NCBI GenBank assembly: GCA_903832085.1
Contig: CAIKZZ010000010.1
Location: 39,989 to 103,988, forward strand
Reading direction: 5' to 3'
DNA: 64,000 bases
Source of the DNA: an uncultured Pseudomonadota bacterium
GTDB lineage: Bacteria > Pseudomonadota > Gammaproteobacteria > Steroidobacterales > Steroidobacteraceae
Under the pieces are notes generated by a model that had not been told where the DNA came from, ran no database searches, and saw only the letters and a program-made list of their open reading frames with translations. Positions within the stretch are counted from its first letter, which is position 1. Each line of letters starts with the position of its first letter. Shown one piece after another: positions 54,901-62,981 of this stretch. Made by a program: the position numbers and the translations under genes.

Positions 54901-55812
54901 TCAGCGCCAGGGCCCACCGGGAGGCCAAGTCCCCGAGTCACCGGATCCCTTGCGAAGATCCTCCAGTAGCGGCAACAAAAACGCGGCGAGCAACCGCGCA
55001 CAGTCATCGGCGAAGTCGTCGCCAATGGCCACACCCGTTCGTCTGGAGAATGCTCCCATCTGGGCAGGACGGGTCACGTTCTTCCAGTAGTCAGGAGTCA
55101 AGGCAACGGGAACATCTCTCGGCACGGGCGTCTTCCGGCAGGCAAACGTCTGTCTCAGTGCATCGCCCAGAGTCCGTCGATCGAACTCGAAGTGACCGGC
55201 AAGGTAGTAGATGTCGAAGAAGTCCTTGATTCGGCTGTTGCGCTCGCCGAGCACGACCATGGCCTCGAACTTTTCGGCGATTACCGCCTCTCTCGGATAG
55301 GCCAGCACTCTTGGTGCCGGGAAGTCGAGCAGCGTCGGGTAGGCGCACAACGCGGGCGCCGGCGATACCGCATCGCCGACACCCATGTCGATCTGGAGGA
55401 CGAGACGTGCGGTTCCGAGTTGCGCAGGCAGCGTGGCGCGAACTCCTGCGTACTCGTCCTCTGCCCGGATGGCCTCAATCTTGATGTCGTCCCCATCGAA
55501 GCTCACGGCATCGGGCGGAACCGGCGTGCCGATGATCGCCCTCAGGTCTTTGCGGATGGCATCGAAGTCGCTGTCACCCCGGAGAAGCAGATCGAGGTCT
55601 CGTGTTGCGCGATACGGCTGATCTGCCCACAGGCGCAGTAGCATCGCACCCTTGAGCACGAAACGGTCACTCAGGTTTGAAGCGCCAAGGCGGTAGAGGA
55701 AGCGCTCCAGACAATAGGTGGTCAGGAGCGTCTGATAGTCGGCACCTGACTGCTTGGCCTGATTGAGCAGGCGGGCCGAAACCGATGCACCGACGTTGGA
55801 CTTTCCGTTCAC
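54901..55812 (-). CDS. abiEii: AbiEii-type nucleotidyltransferase toxin
   Basis: 303 residues of the AbiEii/AbiGii family. Nucleotidyltransferase signature: FVLKGAMLLRLWADQPYRATRDLDLLLRG (G-x-L and DLDL, near residues 45-75), and KFEAMVVLGERNSRIKDFFDIYYLA with the conserved Lys and Asp. The toxin is part of a type IV toxin-antitoxin/abortive infection system, proposed to act on tRNA or nucleotides. Its start overlaps the antitoxin gene by 4 bases (ATGA). Island cargo. No sign of inactivation seen. Confidence 0.87.
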   Translation of the reverse strand: MNGKSNVGASVSARLLNQAKQSGADYQTLLTTYCLERFLYRLGASNLSDRFVLKGAMLLRLWADQPYRATRDLDLLLRGDSDFDAIRKDLRAIIGTPVPPDAVSFDGDDIKIEAIRAEDEYAGVRATLPAQLGTARLVLQIDMGVGDAVSPAPALCAYPTLLDFPAPRVLAYPREAVIAEKFEAMVVLGERNSRIKDFFDIYYLAGHFEFDRRTLGDALRQTFACRKTPVPRDVPVALTPDYWKNVTRPAQMGAFSRRTGVAIGDDFADDCARLLAAFLLPLLEDLRKGSGDSGTWPPGGPWR

Positions 55813-56411
55813 GCGATCGCGTCCAGGTAAGGCTGCATGACCCGAGTCACCCGACAGACCCGAGCATGACGTGCGAGTTCGTTGGCGCCGCCGCGATGCT
55901 TGCGCGTGAAATCGCGAAGCGCTTCGACCACCACGTCGATACCGACCTTGTTCCGGTACTTGAAGCAGTCGGCGACCGTCTTGGCGGCCGAGTAGACTCG
56001 GATCGTCACACCCTCCACCCGGTGTTGTTCGACCCCAGCGGCCAGCGCCGCTCGGGAGAACCGCGCCACGCGCAGCTTCGGGTAGTCCAGGTGCGGCTTG
56101 CGCGCACTCTCCGCAAGCGCAATCCAGACCTCGTGCGGCGACTGCGTCGTCAGATCGTGGAACCTAAGTGCCGTGAGCAGGCAGAAGACCGCATCCGGGA
56201 CGCGCTTGGCCACCTGCACGAGTACATGATTCTCTGAGGGCGTGTGATCAGCTCTGGCATAGAGCCCCCTCGCCACGCGGACGAGCACGCCATCCTCGAC
56301 ACAGCGCGCCAGGACGGCTCGGGTAATGCCTTGTGCCTCCAGTTCACGGGAGCGCAGCACGCCCTGCTTCGCGAACAGACGCCGCACCTGTTGCTTGCCT
56401 GTGGGTTCCAT
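55809..56411 (-). CDS. abiEi: AbiEi-type antitoxin / transcriptional regulator
   Basis: 200 residues. An N-terminal winged-helix region (FAKQGVLRSRELEAQGITRAVLARCVEDGVLVRVARGLYA) as in AbiEi, and a C-terminal domain with TIRVYSAAKTVADCFKYRNKVG. The protein neutralises AbiEii and represses the operon by binding inverted repeats upstream; two such repeats lie at 56419-56470. Coupled to the toxin gene. Confidence 0.87.
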   Translation of the reverse strand: MEPTGKQQVRRLFAKQGVLRSRELEAQGITRAVLARCVEDGVLVRVARGLYARADHTPSENHVLVQVAKRVPDAVFCLLTALRFHDLTTQSPHEVWIALAESARKPHLDYPKLRVARFSRAALAAGVEQHRVEGVTIRVYSAAKTVADCFKYRNKVGIDVVVEALRDFTRKHRGGANELARHARVCRVTRVMQPYLDAIA

Positions 56412-56418
56412 GGAGCCG

Positions 56419-56470
56419 GATGATACATCATGTATGGGGTTATCTCCAACTAACGACGTTCTGTATCATC
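56419..56470. promoter_or_regulatory. Inverted-repeat operator of the abiE operon
   Basis: Arms GATGATACA (56419-56427) and TGTATCATC (56462-56470), perfect 9-bp complement, separated by 34 bases; the left arm also starts ATACAT-C-ATGTAT (56423-56435). AbiEi relatives bind such paired sites to autorepress. Confidence 0.6.
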
Positions 56471-56739
56471 GGAGAGGCACCCAAACCTTCAGATTCGGCG
56501 CCATTGTCGGGCAGCCACGCCGTCCAGACCACCTAGGTTATTGCCAGTTTTGTCCCCAAACCCCAGCTGGCTTTCTTGCAGTCTTCGTAGATCATTCTCA
56601 GCGTCTTGTGCTGTTGTTGCTGCGCTGGAATTCGTTCGCGGTGGGGCGGATTCGTGCCCTGCACACGACGGCACGGTGGTTCGACAACCGCTCCCGATAC
56701 TAGCGCTACTCGCAGTGGCAAGTCGCGATGGGCGCCGTG

Positions 56740-57717
56740 TCAAACGACGTGGTCGGGCTCCAGCGCACAGGCCACATGTTCGTCCACCTCGACCTGAATG
56801 GTCGCGTGTTCGATCCGAAACCGCTCGTGCAGATCGTGGGCCAGCTGAGCCAGGGCGGCGTCGCCCGGGTGACCTGCTGGCATCACGCAATGACAGGTCA
56901 GGGCGGTCTCGGTCGTGCTCATGGGCCAGATGTGCAGATCGTGAATCGCGGCAACGCCCGGCCAGGCCTCCAGGTATGCGCTGACCTCCTCCACCTTCAG
57001 GCCACGCGGCACCGCGTCGAGTGACATGCCGAGGGAATCGCGCAGCAGGCTCCACGTGCCCACCAGAATGACACCCGCGATGGCGAGGCTCACGAGCGCA
57101 TCCAACCGCGTCCAGCCGGTCAGTACGATCACGCCCGCCGCAGCGACCACACCGGCGGAGATCAGTGCGTCGTAGAACATGTGCAGGAATGCTGCGCGAA
57201 GATTAACGTCCTGCCCGCGGCCGGAGAAGAACAACCAAGCCGTGACGCCATTCAGGACAATGCCGATGCCAGCAACCACCATGACCGTTGTTCCGGCTAC
57301 CGGAGCGGGATCGAGTAGGCGACGCACGCCCTCGACCGCAATGGCGCCGACCGACACCAGCAGTAGGACGGCATTGCCGAGGGCGGCCACGATCGTGCCG
57401 CGCCGCAGTCCATAGGTATAGGTCCTGCTGGGCGGCCGCAGCGCCAGGGTCGCGGCCACCCAGGCCATCGCCAGCCCGAAAACGTCGCCCAGGTTGTGGC
57501 CCGCGTCGGCCAGCAGCGCCATCGAGTGCGCCAGCAGGCCATAGATGACCTCGACCACAACGAACGCGAGGTTGAGAGAAACGCCAATCGCGAAGGCCGG
57601 ACCGAAGTTCTTTGGGGCATGCACATGGGCGCCACCCACCCCTGCACCGGAATGCCCGTGGCCGTGGTGGTGCTCATGGTCATGGTCATGGTCATGGTCA
57701 TGCGTGTGATCGGTCAT
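56740..57717 (-). CDS. dmeF: DmeF-type cation diffusion facilitator (Ni/Co/Zn efflux)
   Basis: 325 residues. The His/Asp-rich start (HDHDHDHDHEHHHGHGH) binds metal. CDF helices include LLADAGHNLGDVFGLAMAW (HxxxD site, near residue 75) and HMFYDALISAGVV (second HxxxD), and the C-terminal domain has DLHIWPMSTTETALTCH. It exports cobalt/nickel/zinc from the cytoplasm by proton antiport. It follows the RcnR-like gene by 25 bases, giving the dmeRF order. A CTD and a His-rich N-terminus are typical of DmeF. Confidence 0.87.
   Translation of the reverse strand: MTDHTHDHDHDHDHEHHHGHGHSGAGVGGAHVHAPKNFGPAFAIGVSLNLAFVVVEVIYGLLAHSMALLADAGHNLGDVFGLAMAWVAATLALRPPSRTYTYGLRRGTIVAALGNAVLLLVSVGAIAVEGVRRLLDPAPVAGTTVMVVAGIGIVLNGVTAWLFFSGRGQDVNLRAAFLHMFYDALISAGVVAAAGVIVLTGWTRLDALVSLAIAGVILVGTWSLLRDSLGMSLDAVPRGLKVEEVSAYLEAWPGVAAIHDLHIWPMSTTETALTCHCVMPAGHPGDAALAQLAHDLHERFRIEHATIQVEVDEHVACALEPDHVV
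57674..57702 (+). repeat. Tandem TCATGG hexamers encoding the His-Asp run
   Basis: Four perfect TCATGG units plus TCATG. On the minus strand they give alternating His-Asp codons of the DmeF N-terminus. Slippage would change the number of metal-binding pairs without a frameshift. Confidence 0.8.
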
Positions 57718-57742
57718 TTTGCTGCTCGTTGAGTTCAGGCTT

Positions 57743-58015
57743 TCACTTGAAGTAGGCGTGCACCAGATCGATCAACTCATCGGCCGCCTGTTCACCCGCA
57801 CGATTTCGTGTGCCGCCCGTGAAGTGCTCGCGCACATGATCCTCCACCACTTCCGCCAGCAGGCCATTGATGGCGCCGCGGCATGCCGCGAGCCGGTGCA
57901 TCACGGCGGCGCACCCCTCCTCCGCCTCGATGGCCCGCTCGGCCGCGTCCACCTGCCCGCGGATCCGGCGGATCCTGTTCAGCAGTTTCTGCTTCTCGTG
58001 AACGGCATCAGCCAT
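57743..58015 (-). CDS. dmeR: RcnR/CsoR-family metal-sensing repressor (DmeR-like)
   Basis: 90 residues of the RcnR/FrmR fold. Cys35, His60 and His64 sit at the exact positions of the RcnR nickel/cobalt ligands (GCAAVMHRL, and EDHVREHF), which argues against a formaldehyde (FrmR) role because FrmR has Glu at 64; the usual His3 is Asp here. It controls the downstream CDF gene and itself through the palindrome at 58033-58049. Derepression by Ni or Co is expected. Confidence 0.86.
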   Translation of the reverse strand: MADAVHEKQKLLNRIRRIRGQVDAAERAIEAEEGCAAVMHRLAACRGAINGLLAEVVEDHVREHFTGGTRNRAGEQAADELIDLVHAYFK

Positions 58016-58032
58016 TTTTCGGTCCTCCTTGG

Positions 58033-58049
58033 ATACCCTAGGGGGGTAT
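58033..58049. promoter_or_regulatory. RcnR/DmeR-type operator
   Basis: ATACCC-TAGGG-GGGTAT: a perfect 6-bp inverted repeat with a G/C-rich centre, 18 bases before the repressor start, matching the G-tract operators of RcnR/CsoR repressors. Confidence 0.75.
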
Positions 58050-58221
58050 GGTACTTTATTTTCCGGAAAGTATTTACAGGCGCTATTTCAAGGCATACAG
58101 TGCGCGCCGTCGTTAGACGCATGAGGTCGCCGTGGGCAGTAGTCAATCGGGTTGTGAACAGCGTCGCGCACTGCGCGGCCTGGTGCATAGCGCGGACTAG
58201 CCTCGGCTCCCACCGCGGCCT

Positions 58222-58330
58222 CCTGCGCTGTGCAGGACGCCGTACGCTGGGTTTCCCCAGCGTTGACGCCCTCCTCTCCCTCGATCCTGCGGCCCGTGCG
58301 CATCGGGAATACGTGACGCCATGAGGCGTC
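58222..58330 (+). promoter_or_regulatory. Structured 5' leader before the NRAMP leader ORF
   Basis: Three consecutive perfect hairpins: CCTGC/GCAGG (58222-58236), ACGCTGGG/CCCAGCGT with TTTC loop (58244-58263) and GACGCC/GGCGTC with ATGA loop (58315-58330), the last ending at the ribosome site of the leader ORF. It could be a metal-responsive RNA element; no known riboswitch is recognised. Confidence 0.4.
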
Positions 58331-58343
58331 TGGGAGACAGGCC

Positions 58344-58550
58344 ATGATCCAAGTGAACCGCAACATCCGGCTGGTGCCCCGCCTGCAGCCGACCATCGTC
58401 GCCGTTCGGCATTCCTCCGACGCAGCGGCTCGCTCGTCCGCTCGCCCGCTGGCGTTCCATTGGCACCTTGACCCACTGAGCCATCGCCCGGTCATGCATT
58501 GGGTGTTGGGTGGCTCACAGCCTGTCCGTTGCATCGGGGAAGAGCGATGA
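58344..58550 (+). CDS. His/Arg-rich leader ORF overlapping the NRAMP start
   Basis: 68 residues beginning MIQVNRNIRLVPRLQPTI, with a GGAG 9 bases upstream and a stop that overlaps the NRAMP ATG by 4 bases (ATGA). The second half contains a HWHLDPLSHRPVMHW stretch rich in His plus Met. It has no homology I recognise. Position and overlap suggest a cis-acting leader peptide controlling NRAMP translation, possibly metal-dependent; the coding status is inferred. Confidence 0.5.
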   Translation: MIQVNRNIRLVPRLQPTIVAVRHSSDAAARSSARPLAFHWHLDPLSHRPVMHWVLGGSQPVRCIGEER

Positions 58551-60160
58551 GCGCGCTTGATACCGAGCGCTCCGCTGCGCTGGATTCGGCGCACGTGGGC
58601 GATGTTCGCGGCGCCCTGGGTACGTGGAAGGCCGATCAGGTCCGGGCCCCCGGCTGGCGCGGTCACTGGCGCCTGTTCCTCGCGGTTCTGGGCCCGGGCC
58701 TGATCGTCATGGTCGGCGATAACGACGCCGGCGCCTTCGGTACCTATACGCAGGCGGGCCAGAACTACGGCACGTCGCTGCTGTGGACCCTGCTGCTGCT
58801 GGTCCCGGTCCTGTACGTGAACCAGGAGATGGTCCTGCGCCTCGGTTCGGTGACCCGGGTCGGCCACGCGCGGCTGATCCTGGAGCGCTTTGGCCGGTTC
58901 TGGGGCGCCTTCAGCGTCATCGACCTGTTCCTGCTCAACGGCCTCACCATCGTCACCGAATTCGTCGGCGTCAGCCTTGGCCTCGACTATCTGGGGCTGC
59001 CGAAGACCTGGGGGGTGGCCGTTTCGGCCGTGCTGGTCATGGCGGCTGGGGCGACGGGCGACTTCCGGCGCTTCGAGAGGTTTGCACTCGCCCTGGTGGC
59101 CGGGAGCCTCATCCTGATCCCGGTCGTGTTCATGGCCCACCCGCCCTGGGGCGACCTGGCGCACGATTTCGTCGTACCGCAGTTGCCGGCCCATGCCCCG
59201 CTGGCGGACGTGATGCTGCTGATCATCGCGATCGTCGGGACGACCGTGGCTCCGTGGCAGCTGTTCTTCCAGCAGAGCTACGTGATCGACAAGCGGATCA
59301 CGACCCGGATGATTGGCTATGAGCGCGTGGACCTCTGCCTGGGCATCGTTCTCGTAGTCGCGGGCGCCGCGGCGATGATGGCGTTTTGCGCGGCGGCATT
59401 CACGGGCACTCCGGAGTTCGGCCAGTTCCAGGACGCCGGCGCCGTGGCCGCGGGCCTCGGGCACCACATCCGTCCAGTGGCCGGCGTGTGCTTCGCGATC
59501 GCACTGATCGACGCGAGCCTGATCGGCGCGGCGGCCGTGTCGCTCTCCACCGCCTACGCCATTGGCGACGTGCTTTCGGTGCGCCACTCCCTGCACCGCA
59601 AGCCCGGCACCGCCAAGGCCTTCTATGGCGTCTATTTCGCCCTGATCGCCGTGGCTGCAACGCTGGTACTGATCCCGGGAACACCCCTCGGCCTGCTGAC
59701 CAATGCCGTCCAAACCCTGGCCGGCGTGCTGCTGCCCAGTGCCACCGTCTTCCTGTTCCTGCTGTGCAATGACTCGGCCGTCCTCGGGCCGTGGGTGAAT
59801 TCGCGCGGCCTCAATGTCTTCACCGGCGTCGTGATTGGCCTGCTGGTCACGCTCTCCGTGATTCTGACGGCGGCCGTGCTGTTTCCCGACCTCACGGGCA
59901 CCCGCATCACGGAGATTCTGGTGGCCGGCGTCGCGGTGTCGGTGCTGGCGGCGCTGGCCTCGGCCGCCGGCCGCCGCGCCGTGACCGCATCGCCTGATGC
60001 TGGCGGAAAGGCGCAATGGCAGATGCCGCCACTGGGCCAGCTGCCTCCGCTGAAGCTCACCGCGCTTGATCGGGGGTGGCTGCTGGTGCTGCGCGCCTAC
60101 CTGCTGGTCGCCGTCCTGATGGTCGTCGTGCGGGTCATCCAGCTGGCAAAGCCTCTGTAA
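58547..60160 (+). CDS. NRAMP-related divalent metal transporter
   Basis: 537 residues with the NRAMP fold of 11 or more helices. The TM1 metal motif DPGN reads DAGA (in GDNDAGAFGTYTQAG), and the TM6 motif with Met and His (MPH in classical NRAMP) reads VAPWQLFF, replacing Met by Ala. Such substitutions occur in NRAMP-related magnesium/manganese transporters and argue against normal iron/manganese NRAMP selectivity. ATG 58547 has GGGGAAGAG before it. A porin gene follows 23 bases later. Confidence 0.83.
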   Translation: MSALDTERSAALDSAHVGDVRGALGTWKADQVRAPGWRGHWRLFLAVLGPGLIVMVGDNDAGAFGTYTQAGQNYGTSLLWTLLLLVPVLYVNQEMVLRLGSVTRVGHARLILERFGRFWGAFSVIDLFLLNGLTIVTEFVGVSLGLDYLGLPKTWGVAVSAVLVMAAGATGDFRRFERFALALVAGSLILIPVVFMAHPPWGDLAHDFVVPQLPAHAPLADVMLLIIAIVGTTVAPWQLFFQQSYVIDKRITTRMIGYERVDLCLGIVLVVAGAAAMMAFCAAAFTGTPEFGQFQDAGAVAAGLGHHIRPVAGVCFAIALIDASLIGAAAVSLSTAYAIGDVLSVRHSLHRKPGTAKAFYGVYFALIAVAATLVLIPGTPLGLLTNAVQTLAGVLLPSATVFLFLLCNDSAVLGPWVNSRGLNVFTGVVIGLLVTLSVILTAAVLFPDLTGTRITEILVAGVAVSVLAALASAAGRRAVTASPDAGGKAQWQMPPLGQLPPLKLTALDRGWLLVLRAYLLVAVLMVVVRVIQLAKPL

Positions 60161-60183
60161 CAACGATCGAAGAGAATTTCGCG

Positions 60184-61494
60184 ATGTCTTACATCACCCG
60201 ACTAGTGGTATCGAGCACCCTTCTGGCCCTTGCTTGCCCGGTGTATGCGGCAGAGGACGCAGATCGGTTCGCGTGGCACGTCCAGGCCACCTACGTCGAG
60301 CAGCATGTGGATCATTTCCAGTCGCCGTACTCGGGTGCCAACAGCCTGACGCCGAACCAGTCCCGGCAGACCGCCGATGTCACGCTGTATGCGGGTGCGC
60401 GGCTGTGGCGCGGCGCGGAACTGTGGATCAACCCGGAGCTGGACCAGGGTTTCGGGCTCAATGACACGACAGGGCTCGCCGGCTTCTCCAGTGGCGAAGC
60501 GTACAAAGTCGGGCGTTCGACACCGTACCTTCGGTGGCAGCGGGCCTTCGTGCGCCAGACCTGGAATCTCGGGGGCGAGCACGCGGCAACTGAGGCCGGG
60601 CCCAACCAATTCGCAGGAGAGATTTCCACGGATCGTGTGGTCTTGACCGTCGGCAAGTTCGGCGTGGGCGATGTCTTCGACACCAATCGTTACGCTCATG
60701 ATCCGCGCGGCGACTTCCTCAACTGGTCGGTCGTTGATACCGGGAGCTTCGACTACGCGGCTGACGCCTGGGGGTACACGGCCGGTGTGGCCGTGGAGTG
60801 GTATCGCGGCCCCTGGACGCTGAGGGGCGGGTTCTTCGATGTGTCCGATGTGCCCAACAGCCCGGATCTGGAACCCGGCTTCGACGAATACCAGTGGATT
60901 GCCGAACTCGAGCGCCGATTCTCTCTCGGAGGCCACCCGGGCAAGGTCGCCGTATCTGCGTTCTCGACCCATGCACGCATGGCACTGCTCGCCGATGCCA
61001 TCGCCTGGGGCACTTCCCACAGCACGGCACCGGATCCCGCGCCCGTTCGGCAGGCTCGCGAGCGCCAAGGCCTGGCGATCAATCTGGAGCAGGAAGTTCG
61101 CGAGGGCGTGGGCCTCTTCCTACGGGCAGGAACCTCTGGCGGCAACGTGGAAACCTACGACTTCACCGACATCGATCGCACGCTCGCCGCCGGCTTGAAC
61201 ATCGGCGCCACGCGCTGGAAGGGTGCGCAAGACACGGTGGGGCTGGCGTTGGTGGTCAACGGGATCTCGCCTGAGCGCCGCCGATTCCTGGCTGCAGGGG
61301 GTCTGGGCGTGCTCGTGGGCGATGGTCAATTGGTCCACCCGGGCAACGAGCAGATCGCCGAGGCCTACTACGACCTTCGTGTATTCGATCCCGTACATCT
61401 CACGCTGGATTTCCAGCGAGTACAGAACCCCGCTTACAACCGCGACCGGGGGCCGGCTTCGATCATAGCCCTGCGCTTTCACGTACAGATGTAG
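60184..61494 (+). CDS. Carbohydrate-selective porin-like outer membrane protein (OprB family)
   Basis: 436 residues: signal peptide (STLLALACPVYA), then a long beta-barrel with WHVQATYVEQHVDHFQSPYSGANSL, GLNDTTGLAGFSSGEAYKVG and FRPYL-like strand patterns of the OprB family, finishing in SIIALRFHVQM. It probably provides outer membrane passage for the metal or ligand handled by the NRAMP-related transporter, with which it forms a gene pair. ATG 60184 follows AAGAGAA. Confidence 0.83.
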   Translation: MSYITRLVVSSTLLALACPVYAAEDADRFAWHVQATYVEQHVDHFQSPYSGANSLTPNQSRQTADVTLYAGARLWRGAELWINPELDQGFGLNDTTGLAGFSSGEAYKVGRSTPYLRWQRAFVRQTWNLGGEHAATEAGPNQFAGEISTDRVVLTVGKFGVGDVFDTNRYAHDPRGDFLNWSVVDTGSFDYAADAWGYTAGVAVEWYRGPWTLRGGFFDVSDVPNSPDLEPGFDEYQWIAELERRFSLGGHPGKVAVSAFSTHARMALLADAIAWGTSHSTAPDPAPVRQARERQGLAINLEQEVREGVGLFLRAGTSGGNVETYDFTDIDRTLAAGLNIGATRWKGAQDTVGLALVVNGISPERRRFLAAGGLGVLVGDGQLVHPGNEQIAEAYYDLRVFDPVHLTLDFQRVQNPAYNRDRGPASIIALRFHVQM

Positions 61495-61570
61495 ACGGAG
61501 ATACGCGCAACCGCCCTGTCTTTTTTGGTCCGCTCTGAGTGCACCTCAGCCCTGCGCCCACTTCACTTGG

Positions 61571-62140
61571 CTACCGCTCGGCATCAGCCTCGATATGCCG
61601 ATGCTCGTTACAATGTGTACAGTTTCCGCGCCGCAAACCACTGCGGTCCAGGACAACCACCCCTCCACAGCCTGCGCACTGTGTTACCTCGAACTCCTGC
61701 CCCTGTGAGACCGTCATGACGAGCAGGACCAAGTGCTCCAGGGTCATTGGCGTCTCCGGCACGAGCTGCTGGTACATTTCAAAGGCATCGCAGAGCCGCT
61801 CACCCCGCGCAACGCTCGGCAGTTCGCGACGCGGGTTGTCGAGCGCACTGGTGGGCAAAACTTCAAGTAGATAGCAGAGCCCGACGAGTGCCGCCGCCTC
61901 GCTTCGGCTCCGAGCAGTGCCGAAAAAGAACGCGAGGCTTTGAGGGGACGGGCCGCGCCGCCGGAGGACGTGTCGCTTGCCGTGCTCGTCGACGTAAGAC
62001 TGGTACAGGTGCCGGATCTTGTCGTCAGGCAGCCCCGTCCAGTCGCAGATCGTATGGGTCCGGGCTTCGTGCGCGATCATGCGCAACGCCAGGTTGTAGC
62101 GTTGGAGATCGCGGTTGTAGCGTTCCCCCCATACGCGCAT
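61571..62140 (-). CDS. FlhC-like transcriptional regulator
   Basis: 189 residues matching the flagellar master activator subunit FlhC: LALRMIAHEARTHTICDWTGLPDDKIRHLYQSYVDE (DNA-binding region), and C-terminal zinc cysteines CAGCGG and CTHC. In mobile elements FlhDC homologues (SetDC-type) activate transfer genes rather than flagella; no flagellar gene is near. It is divergent from an FlhD-like gene. Its 5' end is duplicated at 54421-54503. Confidence 0.8.
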   Translation of the reverse strand: MRVWGERYNRDLQRYNLALRMIAHEARTHTICDWTGLPDDKIRHLYQSYVDEHGKRHVLRRRGPSPQSLAFFFGTARSRSEAAALVGLCYLLEVLPTSALDNPRRELPSVARGERLCDAFEMYQQLVPETPMTLEHLVLLVMTVSQGQEFEVTQCAGCGGVVVLDRSGLRRGNCTHCNEHRHIEADAER

Positions 62141-62485
62141 AGCAACATGCTGCGCCGGAGGCGACTGCTTCGCAGCAAAGTTATTACATAACCTACCCCC
62201 AAGTATTTGAGCAATATGGGTAAAAACCCACGTGTACGACGAATTGGGTCAAAGCGCACAATGCTGCAAAAGCATAAGAACGATCAGGGGCATCCACGGA
62301 GGGTATGAATACATCGCCCGAAACTCTCGGGCAGATGAGAGCGCCGACCCGGCAACACAATAGAACCGATGCGCTGGCGCCTATCTGCGACATCAACGAG
62401 CAGTGTCTGCAAATGCTCGTCGAGGCTGCGCGCACGTCCCAGTCGCCTGATGAGCCGTTCGTTCATCAGCTTCTTTCCTTCATCA
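62055..62485. repeat. Right copy of the ~430-bp direct repeat
   Basis: Partner of 54418-54849; here it is the natural divergent promoter region and 5' parts of the intact flhC-like and flhD-like genes, so this copy is the donor and the left copy the derivative. Confidence 0.85.
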
Positions 62486-62949
62486 AGACGCTCGACGCGG
62501 CAACACTGGCTACCGCCTCGCGATTCCCTTTCCTGCTCGTGGATTTCGGGTTCCGCGATCCAGAGTGGTGGAACAAGGTTGCTGGCAGCAACGACAACGC
62601 CGCCAACGAGGTGGCGTGGCTCTCGCCGTTTCCGCGCGCGGCGGCAACAACGTTGTCGCGTGCGACTCTCATGCTCGCGTGGCACACGGTGCGCACGGAT
62701 ACAGAGGCCTCCGTAGTTCTCCTCGGCATCACGCCCGCCGTTGCTCGGCAGCTGCGATCACTGCGGCTGCAGGACATCGATCGAATAGCAGAACAACACT
62801 GCCGAAAGATTCGTCCGCGCTGGGAAGATCGTCCCAGCGTGTGGCGACAGCTGCTTATGTGCGCGAAGAGCACGGAAGTCGAGACCGCACACGACTTTGT
62901 CCTGCATGCACTTCAGTTGACGGCGAGCACCGCGCTTCCGAAAGCATAA
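62305..62949 (+). CDS. FlhD-like regulator with N-terminal extension
   Basis: 214 residues. The C-terminal half (LMLAWHTVRTDTEASVVLLG and following, then LRLQDIDRIAEQHC) aligns by eye with FlhD ([20 protein letters not shown]...), while an N-terminal domain (YDINEQCLQML-type start, LLVDFGFRDPEWW) is extra. It forms an FlhDC-like pair with the divergent FlhC-like gene, an arrangement unlike the enterobacterial flhDC operon. It likely controls island functions. Confidence 0.7.
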   Translation: MNTSPETLGQMRAPTRQHNRTDALAPICDINEQCLQMLVEAARTSQSPDEPFVHQLLSFIKTLDAATLATASRFPFLLVDFGFRDPEWWNKVAGSNDNAANEVAWLSPFPRAAATTLSRATLMLAWHTVRTDTEASVVLLGITPAVARQLRSLRLQDIDRIAEQHCRKIRPRWEDRPSVWRQLLMCAKSTEVETAHDFVLHALQLTASTALPKA

Positions 62950-62981
62950 GATGTCGAACCTCGCAATTGGAGGTGCAAGTT

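Noticed and set aside
56471..56739. Possible transposase remnant between abiE and dmeF
   Set aside because: Short frames only; no recognisable transposase motif or inverted repeats.
57719..58324. 201-codon plus ORF opposite dmeR
   Set aside because: Antisense of the repressor and its operator; no motifs.
57979..58476. Minus ORF of 165 codons in the control region
   Set aside because: No ribosome site, no family features, and it overlaps the operator, the hairpins and the leader ORF.
58088..60163. 691-codon minus-strand ORF opposite the NRAMP gene
   Set aside because: Antisense frame of a GC-rich gene; low-complexity His/Gln/Arg-rich protein, no motifs or RBS.
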